From: Blumeriella jaapii
Taxonomy: Eukaryota; Ascomycota; Leotiomycetes; Helotiales; Drepanopezizaceae
Assembly: GCA_009599575.1 (NCBI GenBank)
Contig: VWND01000064.1
Span: 558,001-622,000, forward strand
DNA: 64,000 nucleotides
Reading direction: 5' to 3'
Part shown: positions 1-12,132 of the stretch, piece after piece
How the letters are laid out: each line of letters begins with the position of its first letter
Numbering within the stretch: the first letter of the stretch is position 1
Translations under genes and position numbers: made by a program
The notes under the pieces: model-generated
Seen by the model: only the letters and a program-made list of their open reading frames with translations
What the model was told of the DNA's origin: nothing
The model's database searches: none

Positions 1-636
1 CAGGTACACCGAATTCACCACCGTCGCGTGCAGCAGCAGAGGCCTCTCCTCGTTCACCAGCAAGCCGGCGAACGCCGCCCGTAGCCGCTGGCAGAAGCGG
101 TACAGGCGTAGATCGGGGTCGAGCGGGGCGGCATAGAAGACGGCGGCGCGGGTGCTGCTGCTCGCGTCGGCTTGCTGCAAGGGATGGAGACCTCGCAAGG
201 TGATGGTTATTGAATTGGAACCTTTCCCTTCTGCTGCTGCTGCTGCTGCTGATGGTGGTGGTGATGATGGTGGTGGTGGTGGTGGTGGTGGTTCTGAGGG
301 GTTGGTGCTTGTGCTAGGCTTGGAAATGTGCACCACGGCTTCCACGCCGGCGAGCATGGCGCCCAGATCCAGCGTCTGCAGCCGATCGAGTGCGGCTTGG
401 AGTTGCGCCGGCGTCGTGAGGGAGAGGACGCCGAGCGTGAGGTGGAGGGTCGTGAGGGGGCGGATGGCTTGGGCTGGGATTAGGGCTGGTTGAGGTTGGG
501 AGTGCGGTTCCAGTTGCTGGGCCGCGGTGCTGACTCGGGCAGTGAAGGCCGAGAAGGCGGTTTGGAGTTGGGGGTGGGATGTGGTTGTGAGGAGGGGAAT
601 GCTGAGGAAGTGGGTTAGACGCGGGGAGGGCGACAT
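1..636 (-). CDS. 2H-phosphoesterase, ASCC1/AKAP7-like (partial)
   Basis: The reading frame starts at the ATG at 634-636 and runs open for 212 codons to the left edge, so the C-terminus is outside the window. Two H-x-T motifs about 138 residues apart (H65-L-T67 in LHLTLGV, and H203-A-T205 in LHATVVNS) are the paired catalytic signature of the 2H phosphoesterase fold, and the spacing and flanks fit the AKAP7 / ASCC1-type 2'-5' RNA ligase-like domain. Members of that family act on RNA cyclic-phosphate or 2'-5' linkages, or work in the ASCC complex; which applies here is inference. A proline and alanine run (about residues 115-133, coded by GGT and GCT microsatellites) sits between the motifs as a loop insert. 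The gene is head-to-head with the Dicer gene. Confidence 0.75.
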   Translation of the reverse strand, partial: MSPSPRLTHFLSIPLLTTTSHPQLQTAFSAFTARVSTAAQQLEPHSQPQPALIPAQAIRPLTTLHLTLGVLSLTTPAQLQAALDRLQTLDLGAMLAGVEAVVHISKPSTSTNPSEPPPPPPPPSSPPPSAAAAAAEGKGSNSITITLRGLHPLQQADASSSTRAAVFYAAPLDPDLRLYRFCQRLRAAFAGLLVNEERPLLLHATVVNSVYL

Positions 637-1416
637 GATTAGATTAGATTTGTTTGTTTGTGGGATGGTGGTGGTGGTGGTGGTGTTTGAATCTTGGTAT
701 CTTGTAGGTGGGTAGGTACTAGGTGGTATGGGTGGTGTGATGGATTTTGACCAGACTCAGACTTGTGTCGTAAGTACTGTAATACTCATGCTGCAATAGC
801 TGAGGCTAGACGATCATAAGATGACATTGAGATGAGATGAAGTTGATACTTACATGACTACAGTACTGTACATGTACACATGTAGTAGGTTTGTAAGTAC
901 CGTACAGTAGAGTAGTAGTAGTTCCTTAGTGCTGGTCTACTAGAGAATCTCGGCCCGGTCCATATCACGTGACTAACTTACGAGTGGTCCAAGCTCCCGG
1001 GACCCCTCCATCCATCCATTCTACTCTCGGATCACCACATCTCGCAAACAAACACACAAACGAACGAACGAACAGCCTTAACCAGCGCAAACGAAACAAC
1101 GTATGACCAGATGACGGGTCTTTGCATCTTCTCCAACGGTACTTAGCGAGCGAACGCACGGAAGGGATGAGATAGATATTCATTTGATTGCGGAGCTTTG
1201 CTTTGCTTGGCATGGCAGCAGCAGTCTCATCCCTCGGTTTATCTCCTCAACTTCCTCCTTCCAACTCGCCATTTCCTGCATTCACTTGATTTTGGACTTG
1301 ACGGCAGCTCGTTTCGTCCTCATTTTGATTTTGGAATTCGGATTTTTTCGTATGTACCCGCTCCCGCGCTGTCTGCTTGATTTTTCTCTCCATCTTGGTT
1401 ATTTGAGCGCTCGATC
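637..1416. promoter_or_regulatory. Divergent promoter between 2H-phosphoesterase and Dicer genes
   Basis: No convincing reading frame. It holds a GGT microsatellite (about 664-683), GTAC-rich words (about 775-910), an AACG run (about 1059-1075) and a perfect TCACGTGA octamer at 965-972. It must contain the start sites of two oppositely transcribed genes. Confidence 0.5.
965..972. promoter_or_regulatory. TCACGTGA octamer (E-box / Cbf1-type palindrome)
   Basis: Perfect palindrome with a CACGTG core in the shared upstream region of the 2H-phosphoesterase and Dicer genes. bHLH proteins such as Cbf1 bind this core in fungi; use here is inference. Confidence 0.4.
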
Positions 1417-4400
1417 GTGAAGGCATTATTGAAGATGCAGGATCTCAGAGACGCGTTCCTGGATCCAGCTACCACGGACTCCGTTCCATTAACTCTGGTT
1501 CCGGGCGTCGAGCATGACCCTGACCACGAATCCCCTCCTCTTGCTTCCTCGGCGCCAATTGCTGGCGTCGAAATGGAGATGAGAATTGAGACTAGGGATC
1601 AGGGTCAGGGTGTAGACGTCAATGATGCCGACGCCTCCCTAGATGATGGCGATCCGATGGGCTCGCTCGGTCTGGATAAGCCCCTGGTGATCAAACCACG
1701 GCCGTATCAGAAGGAGATGTTAAGGGAGAGCTTGGAAAGGAACATTATTGTTGCTGTGGGTCATTGAAACCTTTTGAATATCAGTAGGGCGCAGACGTAC
1801 GAGGGACATGATGTTGACTTCTTCAGATGGATACGGGCTCGGGAAAGACGCACATGTAAGACGAGTCCAGCTAAAACCTTTCTGTAACTAAGAAACAGAT
1901 CTAACGCTATCTAGTGCCGTAATGAGAATGCAATTTGAACTCGAACGCATCCCTCCCCATCAGGCTCGTACACCTCTCAACTTACTTGCTGTGGCGTCTC
2001 GTTTAACAGGACTAGGTTGTCTGGTTCTTGGCACCGACAGTCGCCTTGTGTGAGCAGCAATTCGTCTATATCCAGTCGCAGATCACCTCGGTGCAAAGCA
2101 AGTTCCTTAAAGGAGACGACGGGGTGGAACGCTGGACGGAACAGAAGCATGTCAGTATTCTGCTGTCACCCGCTTACTTCCCTGATGCTGCTTTGACTAA
2201 ACACTTGAGGCAATTAGTGGGATGCAGTCTTGAAGAACATGAGAATCGTCGTGTCGACCTACCAAATTCTACTAGATGCACTCACTCATGGTTTCGTAGG
2301 CATGGGGAAACTGGCTCTGATTGTGTTTGACGAGGGTGCGTATCCTAGCGGCGATGGATGGTTAATGCTAACATTGAAAGCTCACAACTGTGTCAAGAGT
2401 CATGCCGGAGCCAAGATCATGACGAATTTTTATCACAAACGGAAAGCTTCAAACCTTAGCGTCCCTCAGATCCTTGGACTCACAGCCTCTCCAGTCATGC
2501 GGTCCGATCCTGCCTCGGTAGTAAAGATTGAGAGTACGCTGAATGCGATATGTAGAACGCCTAAAAAGCATCGCTCCGAGCTGAGACTTCAGGTAAAATT
2601 ACCGGTTCTGTTACAGGTCAATTATAAGACGACTCCTATTGTCGACCTCGAAAGCCGCACGAAGACAATGAGGACCCTCAATGAAGCATTCTTAGGCATG
2701 GATGTCACTACAGATCCCGGGTTCCTCAGCTTGTCGAAGGATACCTCGGAGAGAGCTCGACACAAGCTTAGCAAACTGAGGGCTAGCCACAAAACCTGGT
2801 GCCACAGCCAGATGAGGTCCTTCCAAGCAACAGCTTCAACGATCCTTCAAGAGCTGGGAGCCTGGGCGGCCGACTATTATGTATCTCAGGTTGTGATGAG
2901 GTTTGAAAAGGTTGCCAGCGGCACCACAACTCACACTGACCTCTCAGATATCTCCAATGCCGAGAAATTGTACCTCGCCGGGGTGATGAGCCAAATCGAG
3001 TTGTCAAGGAAGTCGACTCTAGACTTTGATGACTTGCCACTGCTGAGCGACAAGGTAACAAAGCTTGTTGAGGTTCTACTAAACGAGCCGGCCAGCTTCT
3101 CAGGTATCGTTTTCGTTCAAGTAAGTGCTTGACTGGCCTCTTTTAGACCCGTGGGGCTGAGCTTGCCATAGGAGCGTGCAACAGCAGCGGTCCTATGCCA
3201 TCTGATCTCGGTACACCCGTCCTGCAGTAGGTTTCGTACGGGGACGATCGTAGGCACATCAGGGCACAGTATGCGTGCTCGCAACATCTATGATCTTATC
3301 GATCAGGATGAGCAGAAGCACAATCTCTCGATGTTCAAGTCGGGGCAGATCAACCTCGCAACCGCGACGAGTGTTCTTGAAGAAGGTATCGACGTTCCCG
3401 CGTGTAACGTCGTTATCTGCTTCCAGGCGCCTGCGAACCTCAAGTCCTTTGTACAGAGACGAGGGCGCGCGAGACATCGTGACTCGAAGCTGGTCTTGCT
3501 ATCAGATTCGGCCGGCAAAACACTCGTTGAGTGGCAGGCTCTCGAGGCTGACATGCGAAAGACGTACGAGGATGAAATGCGGGCCCTACAGGAAATGCTG
3601 GTCTGTGAGGATACCGAGGATCACGACGGGAGGTCCCTCCGAGTGCAGGAAACTGGCGCCCTGGTGGATATGGATAACGCGGTATCACATCTTTACCACT
3701 TTTGTGCCAAGCTACCCTCTGCAGCCTACGTCGGTAGGTGGCATTCGATTTCATCCCGACCTTTGCCTACGACTCTACCAAACATAGTACTGTACTGACC
3801 CTTTGAAACATCTATAGACCGGCGGCCTGAATTCATTTGTTCTAAGGAGAATGGTTTCGTCCGAGCAGAGGTTGTGTTGCCTCTCTCAGTTGAACAGAGT
3901 GTGAGGACAGCCCACAGTTCCGGGCCGTGGAAAAGCGAGAAAAATGCTATCAAGGATGCTGCCTTGCAATCGTACAAAGCTCTTTATCAGGCCGGTCTCG
4001 TCAACGACAATTTGCTCCCAGACCCGGGCAAAGACATTGTCCCTGAAGATATCAGATCTCTCGGGGATGGCGACGCACGAGCCTCAATAGAAGATGTCAG
4101 CGAGCAGCGCAACCCGTGGAGAGACGTCGCACGGGCATGGGAGACTGCCGAACAATGGCATCTTTACACGGTTCGCTCTAACAGAGATGTTGAGTTGAGC
4201 TTCATGGTCCCCATGCTAGTCCGGGGTATGCCAAAGATGTCACTGTACTGGGACGGTGTTAGGCAAGTCGATATCGAGTTCGCGAAGGATACGAAGTCCC
4301 CAGATCCGGAATTTCGATCATTGGGAACGGAACATACATGGGCTCTTCTGAACTATGCCTTTGGAGCTCGATTCCAGGTGGAGAGAAAGCCATTCTCGCT

Positions 4401-6246
4401 ACAAGCTGTCATGAAAACCCAGGTACCTTCGACCGATGGTGTCAAGGATATCGAGCCGGGTGAGACTGGTCCCTTCTCCAGCCTGATCAGAGACAGAACG
4501 GATAAGAATACTCCCTACTTGTGTGGAGGAGTACTGCCAGGAAAGCCGGACATCGGTCTCGTACAAAAGCCGTATCAAGGCTACGAGAATAGTTTAGATT
4601 CGCCGCATCTCATACTCACAAGAGTTTCCAAGCGTGTGGATCTGTTCCGCAAGCCACAGCCATCCAGTGACGTTCCGTCAAAAAAGCCCTACTCGATTGT
4701 CCTCCCGCTCTCGAGGTGCATGGTCGATGAGATGCCGTTGGAGATGTACGACCTCGGCCGCCTCATTCCTTCCATCGCGTACCAGTTTGAGAAACACCTC
4801 CTCGCAGAGATACTCATGCAGAAAATCCTGACAAACGTCCACATTCTGGACCTCGCCAAGATCGTGAGAGCAATCACGGCGTCCAGCGCTTCCGATGAGC
4901 TGTATTTCCAAGACGTGCCGTATGAGATGGACTACCAATGCTTGGAGTTTTTTGGAGATACTGTTCTGAAGCTGTACACCTCGGTCCACCTCATGGCTAA
5001 GTATCCCATGTGGCACGAAGGCTACCTGACTGAGCTCAAGGGCCGCATCGTCAGCAACTCCAGCCTCTACGCAGCAGCAATCTCGATCGGGCTCGACCAG
5101 TTCATAATCACCAAGCAGTTCAACGGACACAAGTGGCGGCCGACGTACGTGGATGATCTCCTGGCGCCAGGGATCGACGAGGCCGCCGAAGTCAAAAGAC
5201 CGCTGTCGTCAAAGGTACCGGCAGATGTTCTGGAGGCCCTCCTTGGAGCTTGTTTCCTCGATGGAGGCGAGGTCGAGGCACTAGAGTGTCTCAAAACCTT
5301 GTTGCCTCGCCTCGACTGGCAGACCACGGAGCACAATCGGTCTTTGCTCTTCCAGCGAGCTCCAGATGTCGAGCTCCCTGCGACTCTGGAGCCTCTGGAA
5401 GGCATGATAGGGTACGCATTCAGAAAGAAAGGCCTCCTAGTAGAAGCAGTGACACACGCATCGTGTGCCTCCGGTTCTGCTTCCCTGGAACGCCTAGAAT
5501 TCCTTGGCGATGCCGTTCTCGACTACCTAGTCGTCCAACAGCTCTGGAATAGCGACAGCCGCATCACTTTCCTCCAAGACGGCCGCGTCCAGCCCACCAA
5601 GCGCCACGTCGGCCTGCACCGCTTGCGGACCGCCCTCGTCAACGCAGACTTCCTCGCCTTCCTCAGCATGGAGCTGCACATCGAGCAGGAAACCATCGAC
5701 CTCGCTGCTGCGAGCAACAGCAACCAATACCACGTCCCGCCAGAAGAACGACACACCACGGCCGCCTTCCCGCTGTGGAAATACATGCGCCACGCCAGCC
5801 CAGCCATCGCAGCCGAGCAACTCGCCGCCGTGGAGCGCCATCGCGCCCTCGCGCCTGCTATCCGTGACGCGCTCTCGAACGGGACCCACTACCCCTGGGC
5901 GCTGCTCGCGCGGCTGCAAGCGCCTAAGTTCCTCTCGGACATGGTAGAGTCCCTGCTCGGGGCTCTCTGGATCGACAGCGACAGTGACAGCGACAGCGAG
6001 GCACAGGAGAAGGAGAAGCACGCGCGGTCGTTCCTCGCGCACCTCGGACTCACGCGCGTCATGGAAAGGCTGCTGGCGGGCGGGGTGCAGGTCCTGCACC
6101 CGAAGGAGGAGCTGGGCATGTTGGCTGATGCCGAGACGGTTCTGTACCAGCTGAGCGGGCAAGCGGCTGCTGTCGCGGAGGGAGGGTTAGTGTGCAGGGT
6201 TTTGGTGGGGGAGCGAGGTGGTTTGTGTGACTGGGGGCGTGAGTAG
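1417..6246 (+). CDS. dcl2: Dicer-like protein 2 (RNA-silencing ribonuclease)
   Basis: Eight exons fit: 1417-1755, 1827-1855, 1915-1963, 2016-2150, 2218-2335, 2381-3120, 3172-3733, 3818-6246, giving about 1466 residues (a second ATG at 1435 is possible). In order they encode a DExD/H helicase (MDTGSGKT Walker A split across exons, DEAH box rebuilt over the 2335/2381 junction, QRRGRARH motif VI), the Dicer dimerisation fold, RNase IIIa (CLEFFGDTVLKL, later VLEALLGAC) and RNase IIIb (RLEFLGDAVLDYL, later MVESLLGAL). The acidic catalytic residues are present in both RNase III domains. The helicase start resembles DCL2 rather than DCL1, and no PAZ domain is evident. The enzyme cuts double-stranded RNA into small RNAs, in fungi mainly against viruses and transposons. 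The third intron needs a GC donor. The frame ends early: a family-like tail continues one base out of frame to 6421. Confidence 0.9.
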
Positions 6247-6421
6247 AGTCGAGGTTGAGACGCGCGCGGCACAGGAGGCGGTGCGTTTGTTGCAGGAAGA
6301 GAAAGAGAGGGAGAGGGAGGCGGAGGGTGCGCGAGATCTCGAGGGTAGGGAGAACGATGCTGGGAATGAGGAGAGAGATGCTGGTGGTGTTGGTGTTGAC
6401 ATCGAGATGGGCAACGTGTGA
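6218..6421 (+). other. Out-of-frame continuation of the Dicer C-terminal domain
   Basis: After GER at 6208-6216 the Dicer frame yields ten unrelated residues and stops at 6246. Dropping one base gives an open frame from 6218 to 6421 beginning VVCVTGGVSRVEVETRAAQE. That resembles the last strand and helix of the dsRBD-like end of fungal Dicers, followed by a charged tail. No GT-AG intron of reasonable length restores the frame, so a one-base insertion (or two-base loss), in the genome or in the assembly, is the simplest reading. Confidence 0.65.
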
Positions 6422-7998
6422 GGGGTTGCACCTTGCGTGGGTCTCTGCGGTAAAGTAAATGGATTGAGTACTTCCTAGGCCTAGGCCTAGGCTCCCTCCC
6501 ATCCGTCCATCCACAGCGGATAGATACTTCGAAACATGGAGTGGAAACTTTCGATTTTCTTTCTTCTCTCTTCTGTTCCCTTCCCTCTCGTCATGGGCCT
6601 ACCTACCTACCTACCTACCTACCAACCTACCTACCTAGGTACTCGACCCTACTTCTCACCCACCTACAGGGAAAAGGCCAAGGCAGATTCGATACCAGGT
6701 GCTCAGACGGGAAAAGAGAGAGAAAGGAAGGCGGCGCTCGCTTCTTGGGAGGAGTACGGTATTCAGGTAAGTAAGTGCCTGCTGACTGAGCAAGGTACGT
6801 ACAGCACAGCACGTACCAAGGATCGAAGCTGAAATGCGGAGTTCGAAATTCCTGATGGTGATGATGATGGAGATGGTTTCATTGATAAAAGTAGGTAAGA
6901 ATGCATAGCTGGGAATGGCGAGACCTCCCCCCCCCCCCAAAAAAGGGGGTACGCAGAAGAGGGGATCTAGCACGAGGAGATGTAGCGCGTTGGGTGATGC
7001 GTGATGGGAAGGTAGGTAGATGATGGGAGGGTTACTGTGCTGTATGTATGTAAGTATATATATGTATGTACTGTACCAGTATGTACCTATGTATGTACCC
7101 AGGTAGGTAGGTAGGCAGACATGTAGAAAAAGCACCCTCCCGTGCGTATGAAATCCACATACACACTGCCACGCCACAGATCTCCCACGGTCAACAAACA
7201 GCACCTCACCTGAAATTGCCTTACCTTACATACCTACTACCTACGTACCCCACCTTCTTTTACAGTACCTACACACATAGGGACATGCAAAGATTACTCT
7301 GGATTACCATAGGTACTTAGACATAAAGTTTGATGCAACAACAACATAACCAAATCAACAAGCAATCCATTGATTGATTGATTGATTCATGCTTCATTCG
7401 CGTCCTTCCGGTTGGAAAAAGCTTTCTTTCCGTTTGAATGGCTAGCGAGCTACCGACCTATCTACCTACCTTACCTACCTACCTATCTCATGTGCCTACC
7501 CCTCCACACCTTATTTGTGCGATCCTACAACCACACAAAAAAACATAAAACCCAAGAAGTAGGAGTGAGCGATTGAAAAAAAAAAAAAAAAAAAAAGAAA
7601 AAAGAGGCGAGTAGACGAGTGACATAAGAGAGTAGAGGACACAGAACATAAATGTAGAATACAAAGCTCGGTATACACCTACACACATATACACACAGTA
7701 CGTAGAACTTTTTGGTATTTACCGCATCATATCATATCGTAATGTATCAAAATGAACGGCCATCAAGGAAGAAGCAAGCAAGCAATCGAGTATGGTTCAA
7801 GAAACCTAAAAAAGAGCGCTAAGGTATCATGTACTAAAACAAAACACTCCGCCTGGTCCCCGTCTACACTCCTCCTTTCCCCCAAGAATTCACGCCGGCA
7901 CCTGTGAATCAACTCCTCCAGTCCGAAGTAGAAAAAAAAAAAAAAGGAGCGAAGTTCGCTAAGCCAACAAAAGAAAATACATATCATACTAGCTCTGC
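6422..7998. repeat. Convergent intergenic region with ACCT, TGTA and poly-A repeats
   Basis: No gene seen between the Dicer and DUF7514 3' ends. It contains a triple CCTAGG palindrome run (6474-6491), ACCT tetramer runs (about 6599-6640, the reverse complement AGGT about 7099-7115, and 7460-7490), a poly-C/poly-A stretch (about 6928-6945), TGTA repeats (about 7030-7085) and a 20-odd base poly-A near 7576-7597. Open frames here are made of these repeats. Confidence 0.6.
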
Positions 7999-10460
7999 TC
8001 AATACCGCCTTCCACCACCATAGGTCTCGTTATGCTCTGGGCCCCGCCCTTTCTCCCTGTACCACTCCTCCAATGGTGCGCCTCGGTCACGAGGATCTAC
8101 GGACGTCGAGCCGCGCTTGTAGGGTGGTGCTCTAGATGATGACTCCTCGTGGTAGCGGTCCCACTTCTCTGCCTCGCGGGGACTGCTGAACTGAGACGTG
8201 AATCGGTCATCTTCCTCGTTACCATTCCGGCGATATCGGTCGTCCCGAGAGCGTCGGTGAATATCAATCGGTGGGGGCCCGGAAGGCGGGGGAGGAAAGA
8301 CGGGGTCTGAGCCTCGTTGACTGGGGGTCACTGCCGAAGACGACTGGTTTTGGTTGGAGCTCGAGGCGGATGGGGTAGGATTGTGTCCATATTTGGAAGA
8401 GTGGATCTCTTCTGGAGTAGACTGGCTGAAGTTTCTGAAAGGTGGAGAACTGTCTTGCCGCTCGGGGAGGGTATCGGCTCGCGGTGCTGCCCGCGCGACC
8501 GGGCCGTACTTGATCGCCAGATGCCTCACTGTTGCGGCTGCTCGTCGATGTTGCTCTTGTCGGCCGCGTAGCGTTCTTACTTGCAGAGTCAGGGTGGCTT
8601 TTTCCGCTCCCAGTCTGGGCTGGGTGGCGGTCGCTATCGGCATGGACTTTTCCGCTTCCGGGCTGGGCCGAGTAGGGCTGCCGGTCGCGTTCGAGTTTGA
8701 CGCCTTCTTCGTTATTGTTGTTGTTGTTGTTGCCGTTGCTGTTGCCGTTATTGTTGCTGTTGCTGTTATTGGTAGTAGTAGTAGTGGTGGTGGTGGGTGT
8801 ATTATTGGATGTCTCAGAGGCCGAAGGGACGCCGCCATAGGGTTTGCGTTCTCGTTCGAGGGGTTGAGCTTTGGTAGTCGTGGGCGAGGTGCGAGTTTGG
8901 TGCGTTTCGATGGGAGCGTCGTGGGAGCGGGATTTCGAGGATGAGGAGTTTCGGCTCAGAGGCGGGCTTGTGATTGAAGGTCTTCGTCGACTGGTGGAGC
9001 CAAGTTCCTCAAGAAAGTTCTCGATGGCTCTATCGAGAAGCTTTCTCGAGGAGCGGTCTTCTTTCTCAGGAAGCAGGTATCGCGACATTTGCTTGGGAAG
9101 TCGTTCTGGCTTGCCGTCTACCAAGTCGCCGTCAGCGTTAATTGGCATGGCGATGACCACTTTCTCGAGCCTCTGATGTTCTTCTTCGGGATAGGCTAGG
9201 AGGTTGATAGTCATCCAGTGAGCGAATCCAACTGGTGTAAGAGACGGGATAAATGGTGCCGAGTGGGATCCCTCCTGGACCAGATGGTGCTGACAGCCCA
9301 GGTCTTGGTAAAGCTGAGAGATGTGCTCATGCGACTGGGCTCGGAAGATAGCTGTATCTTGTGAGATGCGTGACGCGAGAAAAGGGGATGGTCCGTGGTT
9401 GCTTACTCAAAAGAGGATGCGGCTCCTTGTCCACCGCATGAGCGGCATAGAACGCAGCCATCTTGGACGGAGTGACAACAATCGTCTTCTTAGGTGAAAA
9501 CTCCTCAATCTGTCATGATGAAATTAGCCGGGGGAGGTTTTTTTTTTTCACCATTCCATCGGGCCAAAGCTTACAATGTGATTCGCCAATCCTCGGAAAA
9601 ATTGACCTAGTCTCTGTGTTGGTTTTCCATCACTTTCGTACAACTTTCCCCATTTCTGATCGATTGTGGACAGCTCCATCGTCGAGTATGTCCGAGGCTC
9701 TCCAGCAGGTCTAGTGGGAGAAGAAGTATGACCCGAGACGCGGGATGCTGAGGGCTTTTCTGAAGGAGTTCTGGTGGCAGGCTGTGTCTTATCTACGGAG
9801 TGGTTTCTTCTGGTCGGTTCCTCGGGAGGACTACGTGAGCGCGATCTCACCGACTCGGCCGTGGGAGGCATGTACGACTGGGCGTGTGTGTGTCTGCCAG
9901 TCTGAGTTGGGGACGGAGGGGTATGAACCCCTCTCGAGGAAGGTGGAGGGGAAGACGTCGAGTTCGACTTGATCGAAGCTGATCTCTGCACCGTCAAACC
10001 ACGAGGCAGGCCCTCGACACTTCCCGTTTGCTTCAGTTGCTCAAACACTAGAGATTTGGTCAGCCATGTGCAAGGCTGTGTCAAGTTTTTCCCACACGAA
10101 GAACGTACCCTCTCTTTTGACCTTTTCTGTGATGGCAGCGATCAGCTCTGGCGACACTCCATCAGAGCTGCTCTGCTCTACGCGCTCCGCAATGGTTGAG
10201 CCCATCTCGCTGGGAGATATGCGTCTGCGCGGGACTGAGTGATCGTGGTGGTCTCGGTGTTCACGTCGCAGGGAGGTTGAAGGGCTGCTATCGCGCGGCT
10301 TGCGGTCGTGCGAGCCCTGGTGCGTCGTGTAATCGCTGCTACTGGAAGCCAGGGGGTCGTAGGCAGAGTCCCCATTGCCTCGCAGACGACAGGCGTCGTA
10401 GGTCATCTCACCGAGTTCCGGCTGGGCTGGGCTGGGCTGGGCTGAGTGCGTTTCCGTCAC
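7999..10460 (-). CDS. DUF7514 domain protein, function unknown
   Basis: Five exons join in phase: 10460-10109, 10047-9575, 9509-9407, 9351-8581, 8528-7999, giving about 742 residues. The middle part (KWGKLYESDGKPTQRL, then RGLANHIIEEF, IVVTPSKMAAFY and FAHWMTINLLAYPEEE) matches my recollection of the fungal DUF7514 domain, a conserved region without known biochemistry. The N-terminal quarter is rich in S, R and P. After the domain come a Thr/Asn homopolymer-rich stretch (coded by GTT/GTA-type microsatellites near 8710-8790) and an Arg/Asp/Glu-rich tail ending GGGRRY. The last intron (8529-8580) has a strong GTAAGA donor and is required to reach the charged tail. The 5' end is uncertain: poly-Q frames further upstream (to about 11000) might be an extra first exon. 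The disorder suggests a scaffold or nuclear role, which is a guess. Confidence 0.7.
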
Positions 10461-11992
10461 ACCTCACCACTCGATGGCGCTTGGTGCTTGGTGCTTGTGA
10501 CGGTCTCTGTGTCTTCCTCGCTCGCGGGACAGAGGTGGTCGGTCGGACTGGTCGGCTTGCCTCCTGAGGCAGCTCGGGTGGTCTGGCACCGCCGCAGCGA
10601 GTGGACTGCGACCTGCTTTTGTTTATGTTGTTGTTGTTGTGGCAATTGGTGGTGGTGTTGTTGTTGTTGTTGTTGTGTAAGCGTTGACACAACTTTGGTG
10701 ACAAGCTCGCCGGCGGAAGGAGGAGCGCTGGGATCGAGGATGGATGGAGAGAAGAGGGGTTGAGTGGGCGGAAATGGGTTGAAGGATGAGGAGGGAGGAG
10801 GAGACGATGCACAGAATAGATTGAGAGTCGAGTCGAGTCGAGTCGATCGAGCCGAGTCGATTGAGTCGGGTCGATAGATTCGAGAGCACAAGGCAGAGGG
10901 CAGCCAGGGAGCCAGCCAGCCAGCCAGCCGAGAATGGAGGAGGAGGAGTGGAGAGAGAATCTGATGCAGAAGATAGAGTGAAAAAGAATCTACTCGGGGC
11001 AACGCACTGGGAGCAGGGGGGAGGGGGGGGGGGGGTGGTCCTGGTTGGGAGTTGGGAGGGAGAACGTGGGAGTTGGGAGAGGGAGTGGGAGGAGTGAGAG
11101 TGGGATGTGTGTCTAGATGGCAGATGACTAAGCACGCACGATGTCTACCAGTACTGTACTGTACAAGACAGTGACGATAGCTTCCTTTCTCTTCTCGTCA
11201 ACCTCACTTCACACCTTGCACTTCTCTTCTCTCTTCCCCTCTCTTCTCCTCTCCTCTCCTCCCCTCCCCTCTCCTCCCCTCTCCTTTTCTCTCTTCTATT
11301 TCCTCTTCTCGGTGTATGCGATCGGTCTCATGACCACCACCACCACCACCCGCCCTTCGTTCCCCATCTCTGACATCCAAAATAGCCACAGAACATGGGA
11401 ATCATGTTGTTTTCATCTGATGCCTGACAGCCAGGGGTGCAGACCGCTACAAGGGACAGCAAGTGGCTGGACCACCGCTCCCAAGCTTCCTTCGACGTCC
11501 TGTCATCCTGTCCGTAGAGTGCACACGCACTCTACTCCACGACGGCGTTTCAGATGTTTCCATCCCGCCACCACCACCTCCACCACCTCCTCCTCCACCG
11601 CCTTCTTGTCACTTTCACTTTGGCACCATCACCATCTCCCCCTCCTCCTCCCACTCCAGCAGGGCAGACCAGGACCGAATCGAGGAGGTGGCCAGCCAGG
11701 GAGCGAAAGAGAAGGGAAGGGAGGGTCCACAGGGTCCAACAAACCAAACAAACACGCATCGCATTGCAGCGCGGCATGCATGCACGTCCATCCCACCACG
11801 CCGGCTATGCCCACCGAGCGAAAGCTGGCATTTCATTAATCAATGCGCGACAGCAGCCGCGGTGAAAGGCCGGGGCGAGGTCACTGCCGGAGCCACGAAT
11901 AGTATCCAGTGTGGGGAAGCTGGAAACGGCTCGGACTCCTGTCGTATGTAAATCACCGCCGCTTCTATTCGTGGTCACGATACCCGACGAGG

Positions 11993-12000
11993 TCACGTGA
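11993..12000. promoter_or_regulatory. TCACGTGA octamer
   Basis: Perfect copy of the same E-box octamer as at 965-972, about 1.5 kb upstream of the DUF7514 start. A regulatory role is only inferred. Confidence 0.3.
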
Positions 12001-12095
12001 GGACGGTGGTGGCTCGGTGGATGTCGACGTGGAGGGGTGACCGAGCACGGGGAGTCAGTCATCCGGCGCGGCAAGGCGAGGCTCGGTCTCTTGCA

Positions 12096-12132
12096 GTACA
12101 GTACCGTACAGTACCGTACAGTACTGTACTGT
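12096..12132. repeat. GTACN pentamer array
   Basis: Seven consecutive 5-base units GTACA, GTACC, GTACA, GTACC, GTACA, GTACT, GTACT, then GT. The first four bases are fixed and the fifth varies. This is the clearest example of a repeat type found all over the intergenic DNA here. A shorter array lies at 12412-12431. Confidence 0.9.

Noticed and set aside
6217..6275. A short intron explaining the Dicer C-terminal frame change
   Set aside because: The only GT-AG pair nearby would give an intron of about 30 bases with no branch site, shorter than any other intron here.
10457..11135. Poly-Q minus-strand frames as first exon of the DUF7514 gene
   Set aside because: Possible, but no splice pair gave a clearly better N-terminus than the ATG at 10460.
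11141..11951. Ser/Pro-rich plus-strand frames
   Set aside because: They lie on pyrimidine tracts and CCA/CCT repeats; several overlapping frames look equally open, which marks low complexity.
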